Of a stretch of DNA of 64,000 nt, positions 60,181 through 64,000 are shown piece by piece (the stretch's first letter is position 1; the number at the start of each line of letters is the position of its first letter). Made by a program: the position numbers and the translations under genes. The DNA lies in NCBI RefSeq assembly GCF_050947335.1, contig NW_027473328.1, positions 1,054,001 to 1,118,000 on the forward strand, given 5' to 3'. Under the pieces are notes generated by a model. The model was not told the DNA's origin, did no database searches, and saw nothing but the letters and a program-made list of their open reading frames with translations. The DNA is from Megachile rotundata (lineage: Eukaryota; Arthropoda; Insecta; Hymenoptera; Megachilidae).

Positions 60181-61980
60181 ATCACAATCACACAATCCCA
60201 ATTACACTATCGCAATCATACAATCACAATCATACAATCACAATCATACAATCACAATCCTACTATCGCAATGATACAATCACAATCATACAACCACAAT
60301 CATACGAAGACAATCATACAATTACTACTATACAATCACAATCATACAAAAACAATCATACAATCACAATCATACGATGACAATCCTACAATTACTACTA
60401 TACAATAACAATCACACAAAAACAATCATACAATCACAATCATACAATCACAATCATACAATCACAATCATACATTCACAATCATACAATCACAATCATA
60501 CAATCACAATCATATGATCACAATCATACAATCACAATCATACAATCACAATCATACAATCACAATCATACAATCACAATCATACGATCACAATCATACG
60601 AAGACAATCATACAGTTACTACTATACAATCACAATCATACAAAAGCAATCATACAATCACAATCATACGATGACAATCATACAATTACTACTATACAAT
60701 CACAATCATACAAAAACAATCATACAATCACAATCATACAATCACAATCATACAATCACAATCATACATTCACAATCATACAATCACAATCATACAATCA
60801 CAATCATACAATCACAATAATACAATCACAATCATACAATCTCAATCATACAATCGCAATCATACAATCACAATCATACAATCACAATCATACAATCACA
60901 ATCATACAAACACAATCATACAATCACAATCATACTATCGCAATCATACAATCACAATCGTACAATCACAATCATACAATCACAATCATTCAATCACAAT
61001 CATGCAATCACAATCATACAATCACAATCATACAATCACAATCATACAATCACAATCATGCAATCACAATCATACAATCACAATCATACAATCACAATCA
61101 TACCATCCCAATCATACAATCACAATCACACAATCGCAATCATACAATCACAATCATACAAAAACAATGATACAATCACAATCATACAATCACGATCATA
61201 CAATCACAATAATACAATCACAATCATACAATCTCAATCATACAATCACAATCATACAAAAACAATCATACAATCACAATCATACAATCACAATCATACA
61301 ATCACAATCATACATTCACAATCATACAATCACAATCATACAATCACAATCATACAATCACAATCATACAATCACAATCATACTATCACAATCATACAAT
61401 CACAATCATACAATCACAATCATACAAAAACAATGATGCAATCGCAATCATACAATTCAAATCATACAATTCAAATCATACAATCACAATCATACAATCA
61501 CAATCATACAATCACAATCATACAATCACAATCATTCAATCACAATCATGCAATCACAATCATACAATCACAATCATACAATCACAATCATACAATCACA
61601 ATCATACAAAAACAATCATACAATCACAATCATACAATCACAGTCATACAATCATAATCATATAATCACACTCATAAAATTGCAATCATACAATCGCAAT
61701 CATACAATCACAATCATACCATCACAATCATACAGGCACAATCATAAAATCACAATCATAGAATCACAATCACACAAAAACAATCATGCAATCACAATCA
61801 TGTAATCACAATCGTACAGTCGCAATCGAACAATCAGAACCATATGATCACAATCATACAATCACAATCATACAATCACAATCATACAATCACAAACATG
61901 CAATCACAATCATACAATCACAATCATACAATCACAATCATACAATCAGAATCATACAATCACAATCATACCATCCCAAT
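60181..61980. repeat. Y-variant, canonical run and L/X variants
   Basis: A diverged Y module (ACAATCCCAATTAC, ACAATCACAATCCT) runs to about 60.4 kb with a single ACAATAACAATCAC. An L unit with ACAGTTACTACTAT and ACAAAAGCAATCAT lies near 60,610-60,650. A modified X module near 61,424 has ACAAAAACAATGAT followed by GCAATCGCAATCAT. Confidence 0.78.
61648..61857. repeat. Marker block, type e, full
   Basis: Two private changes: AGAATCACAATCAC before ACAAAAACAATCAT, and ACAGTCGCAATCGA in place of ACAATCGCAATCGA. Confidence 0.9.
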
Positions 61981-62161
61981 CATACAATCACAATCATACG
62001 ATCACAATCATACTATCGCAATCATACAATCACAATCGTACAATCACAATCATACAATCACAATCATTCAATCACAATCATGCAATCACAATCATACAAT
62101 CACAATCATACAATCACAATCATACAATCACAATCATACAATCACAATCATACAATCACAA

Positions 62162-62665
62162 TCATACACAAACAATGATACAATAGCAATCATACAATTC
62201 AAATCATACAATTCAAATCATACAATCACAATCATACAATCACAATCATTCAATCACAATCATACAATCACAATCATACAATCACAATCATACATTCACA
62301 ATCATACAATCACAATCATACAATCACAATCATACAATCACAATAATACAATCACGATCATGCAATCTCAATCATACAATCACAATCATACAATCACAAT
62401 CATACAATCACAATCATACACAAACAATGATACAATCGCAATCATACAATTCAAATCATACAATTCAAATCATACAATCACAATCATACAATCACAATCA
62501 TTCAATCACAATCATACAATCACAATCATACAATCACAATCATACATTCACAATCATACAATCACAATCATACAATCACAATCATACAATCACAATAATA
62601 CAATCACAATCATACAATCTCAATCATACAACCACAATCATACAATCACAATCATACAATCACAA
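62162..62665. repeat. 252-bp tandem duplication (two copies)
   Basis: The X module followed by TCAATCACAATCAT, ACATTCACAATCAT, ACAATCACAATAAT and ACAATCTCAATCAT occurs twice with the ACAATGATACAAT marker 252 bp (18 monomers) apart. Copy 1 has ACAATAGCAATCAT and copy 2 has ACAATCGCAATCAT. Confidence 0.87.
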
Positions 62666-62907
62666 TCATACAATCACAATCATACAATCACAATCGTACA
62701 ATCACAATCGTACAATCACAATCATACAATCACAATCATTCAATCACAATCATACTATCGCAATCATACAATCACAATCGTACAATCACAATCATACAAT
62801 CACAATCATTCAATCACAATCATGCAATCACAATCATACAATCACAATCATACAATCACAATCATACAAAAACAATCATACAATCACAATCATACAATCA
62901 CAGTCAT

Positions 62908-63075
62908 ACAATCATAATCATATAATCACACTCATAAAATTGCAATCATACAATCGCAATCATACAATCACAATCATACCATCACAATCATACAGGCACA
63001 ATCATAAAATCACAATCATAGAATCACAATCATACAAAAACAATCATGCAATCACAATCATGTAATCACAATCAT
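62908..63075. repeat. Marker block cut after GTAATC unit
   Basis: Units 1-11 and a modified GTAATCACAATCAT are present. The expected ACAATCGCAATCGA is replaced by ACAAAAACAATGAT, joining directly to a downstream body. The join keeps the 14-bp register. Confidence 0.87.
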
Positions 63076-63309
63076 ACAAAAACAATGATACAATCACAAT
63101 CATACAATCACATTCATACAATCACAATCATACAATCAGAATCATACAATCACAATCATACCATCCCAATCATACAATCACAATCATACAATCACAATCA
63201 TACAATCACAATCACACAATCGCAATCATACAATCACAATCATACAAAAACAATGATACAAACACAATCATACAATCACAATCATACAATCACAATCATA
63301 CAATCACAA

Positions 63310-63680
63310 TCATACGATCACAATCATACTATCGCAATCATACAATCACAATCGTACAATCACAATCATACAATCACAATCATTCAATCACAATCATGCA
63401 ATCACTATCATACAATCACAATCATACAATCACAATCATACAATCACAATCATACAATCACAATCATACACAAACAATGATACAATAGCAATCATACAAT
63501 TCAAATCATACAATTCAAATCATACAATCACAATCATACAATCACAATCATTCAATCACAATCATACAATCACAATCATACAATCACAATCATACATTCA
63601 CAATCATACAATCACAATCATACAATCACAATCATACAATCACAATAATACAATCACAATCATACAATCTCAATCATACA
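63310..63680. repeat. Second copy of 61,995-62,365
   Basis: ACGATCACAATCAT, ACTATCGCAATCAT and the X module with the rare ACAATAGCAATCAT recur at +1,316 then +1,302 bp. The rare unit occurs only at these two places. The rest of the window to 64,000 is the usual ACCATCCCAATCAT body, and the array is cut by the window end. Confidence 0.87.
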
Positions 63681-64000
63681 ATCACAATCATACAATCACA
63701 ATCATACAATCACAAACATGCAATCACAATCATACAATCACAATCATACAATCACAATCATACCATCCCAATCATACAATCACAATCATACAATCACAAT
63801 CATACAATCACAATCACACAATCGCAATCATACAATCACAATCATACAAAAACAATGATACAATCACAATCATACAATCACATTCATACAATCACAATCA
63901 TACAATCAGAATCATACAATCACAATCATACCATCCCAATCAGACAATCACAATCATACAATCACAATCATACAATCACAATCACACAATCGCAATCATA

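Larger units (their letters stand above)
1..64000. repeat. 14-bp satellite array filling the window
   Basis: Seen: the monomer ACAATCACAATCAT repeats head to tail in one orientation from the first base to the last, with most monomers canonical or one to three substitutions away. The canonical + strand has seven A, four C, three T and no G (29% GC), so G occurs only in variant monomers. Structurally it is (ACAATC)2-AT. Monomers start at positions equal to 8 modulo 14 up to 34,069, then 9, 1, 7 and finally 6 after four register breaks. No unique insert, transposon, RNA gene or inverted segment was seen. Known: arrays of this type form eukaryotic constitutive heterochromatin. Inference: the array continues beyond both ends. 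A centromeric role is possible but nothing in the sequence proves it. Confidence 0.99.

Noticed and set aside
1..64000. CRISPR array
   Set aside because: Repeats are contiguous 14-mers without unique spacers, and no cas genes are present.
1..64000. Telomeric repeat
   Set aside because: The complementary unit TGATTGTGATTGTA is not TTAGGG-like, the G-richer strand lacks G runs, and multi-kilobase HORs are not a telomere feature.
1..64000. Promoters, terminators, tRNA or rRNA genes
   Set aside because: No stretch departs from the monomer pattern for more than the marker block. ATATAA-like strings there are monomer variants and do not stand out as promoters.
1..64000. Identification of the host species
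   Set aside because: I do not recognise this monomer with enough certainty to name a taxon; only a eukaryotic origin is supported.

Overview
The whole 64 kb window is one uninterrupted satellite-DNA array. The monomer is 14 bp, ACAATCACAATCAT on the + strand, which is two ACAATC hexamers plus AT. It repeats about 4,570 times from the first base to the last, so neither array edge is visible. I see no unique sequence, transposon, RNA gene or credible protein gene. Such an array is typical of eukaryotic heterochromatin (centromeric, pericentromeric, subtelomeric, or a sex or B chromosome). The species cannot be told from the sequence. Uninterrupted repeats at this scale argue against bacteria, archaea, organelles and most viruses.

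The information lies in the variant monomers. A few dozen recognisable 14-mers recur in fixed order and build higher-order repeats (HORs). Four composite modules recur: a 210-bp 'marker block' (MB; 30 copies carry its diagnostic 3' end and 4 carry only its 5' part; five sequence types a-e); an 'L module' based on a 70-bp five-monomer subrepeat; an 'X module' (about 29 copies) with ACACAAACAATGAT followed by ACAATTCAAATCAT doublets; and a 'Y module' (about 7 full copies) with ACAATCCCAATCAC and ACTATCGCAATGAT.

Layout. 1-3.6 kb: two copies of a 0.87-kb module plus a type-a MB region. 3.6-17.7 kb: two copies of a ~6.8-kb block, about 7.3 kb apart. 17.7-21.4 kb: a ~2-kb C/D-type body present twice. 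21.36-28.21 kb: three head-to-tail copies of a 2,282-bp HOR (163 monomers). 27.5-29.2 kb: an 854-bp tandem duplication. 31.9-36.5 kb: a ~2.5-kb tandem duplication whose junction carries a +1 register slip. 36.5-45.6 kb: a mosaic of the same modules with two 20-bp monomers. 45.6-54.5 kb: a ~4.4-kb super-HOR with MB order d-a-e. 51.5-60.2 kb: a 3.8-kb block duplicated about 4.85 kb away. 60.2-64 kb: short, apparently recent duplications.

The 14-bp register is unbroken from base 1 to 34,069, and I find only four register breaks in the window. Almost all turnover has therefore occurred by whole-monomer exchange. Long + strand open reading frames exist only because the monomer has no stop codon in any forward frame. 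All three frames read the same cyclic 14-residue peptide, so I annotate none as a gene. Module boundaries were read by eye and are approximate to one or two monomers unless a specific marker is given.
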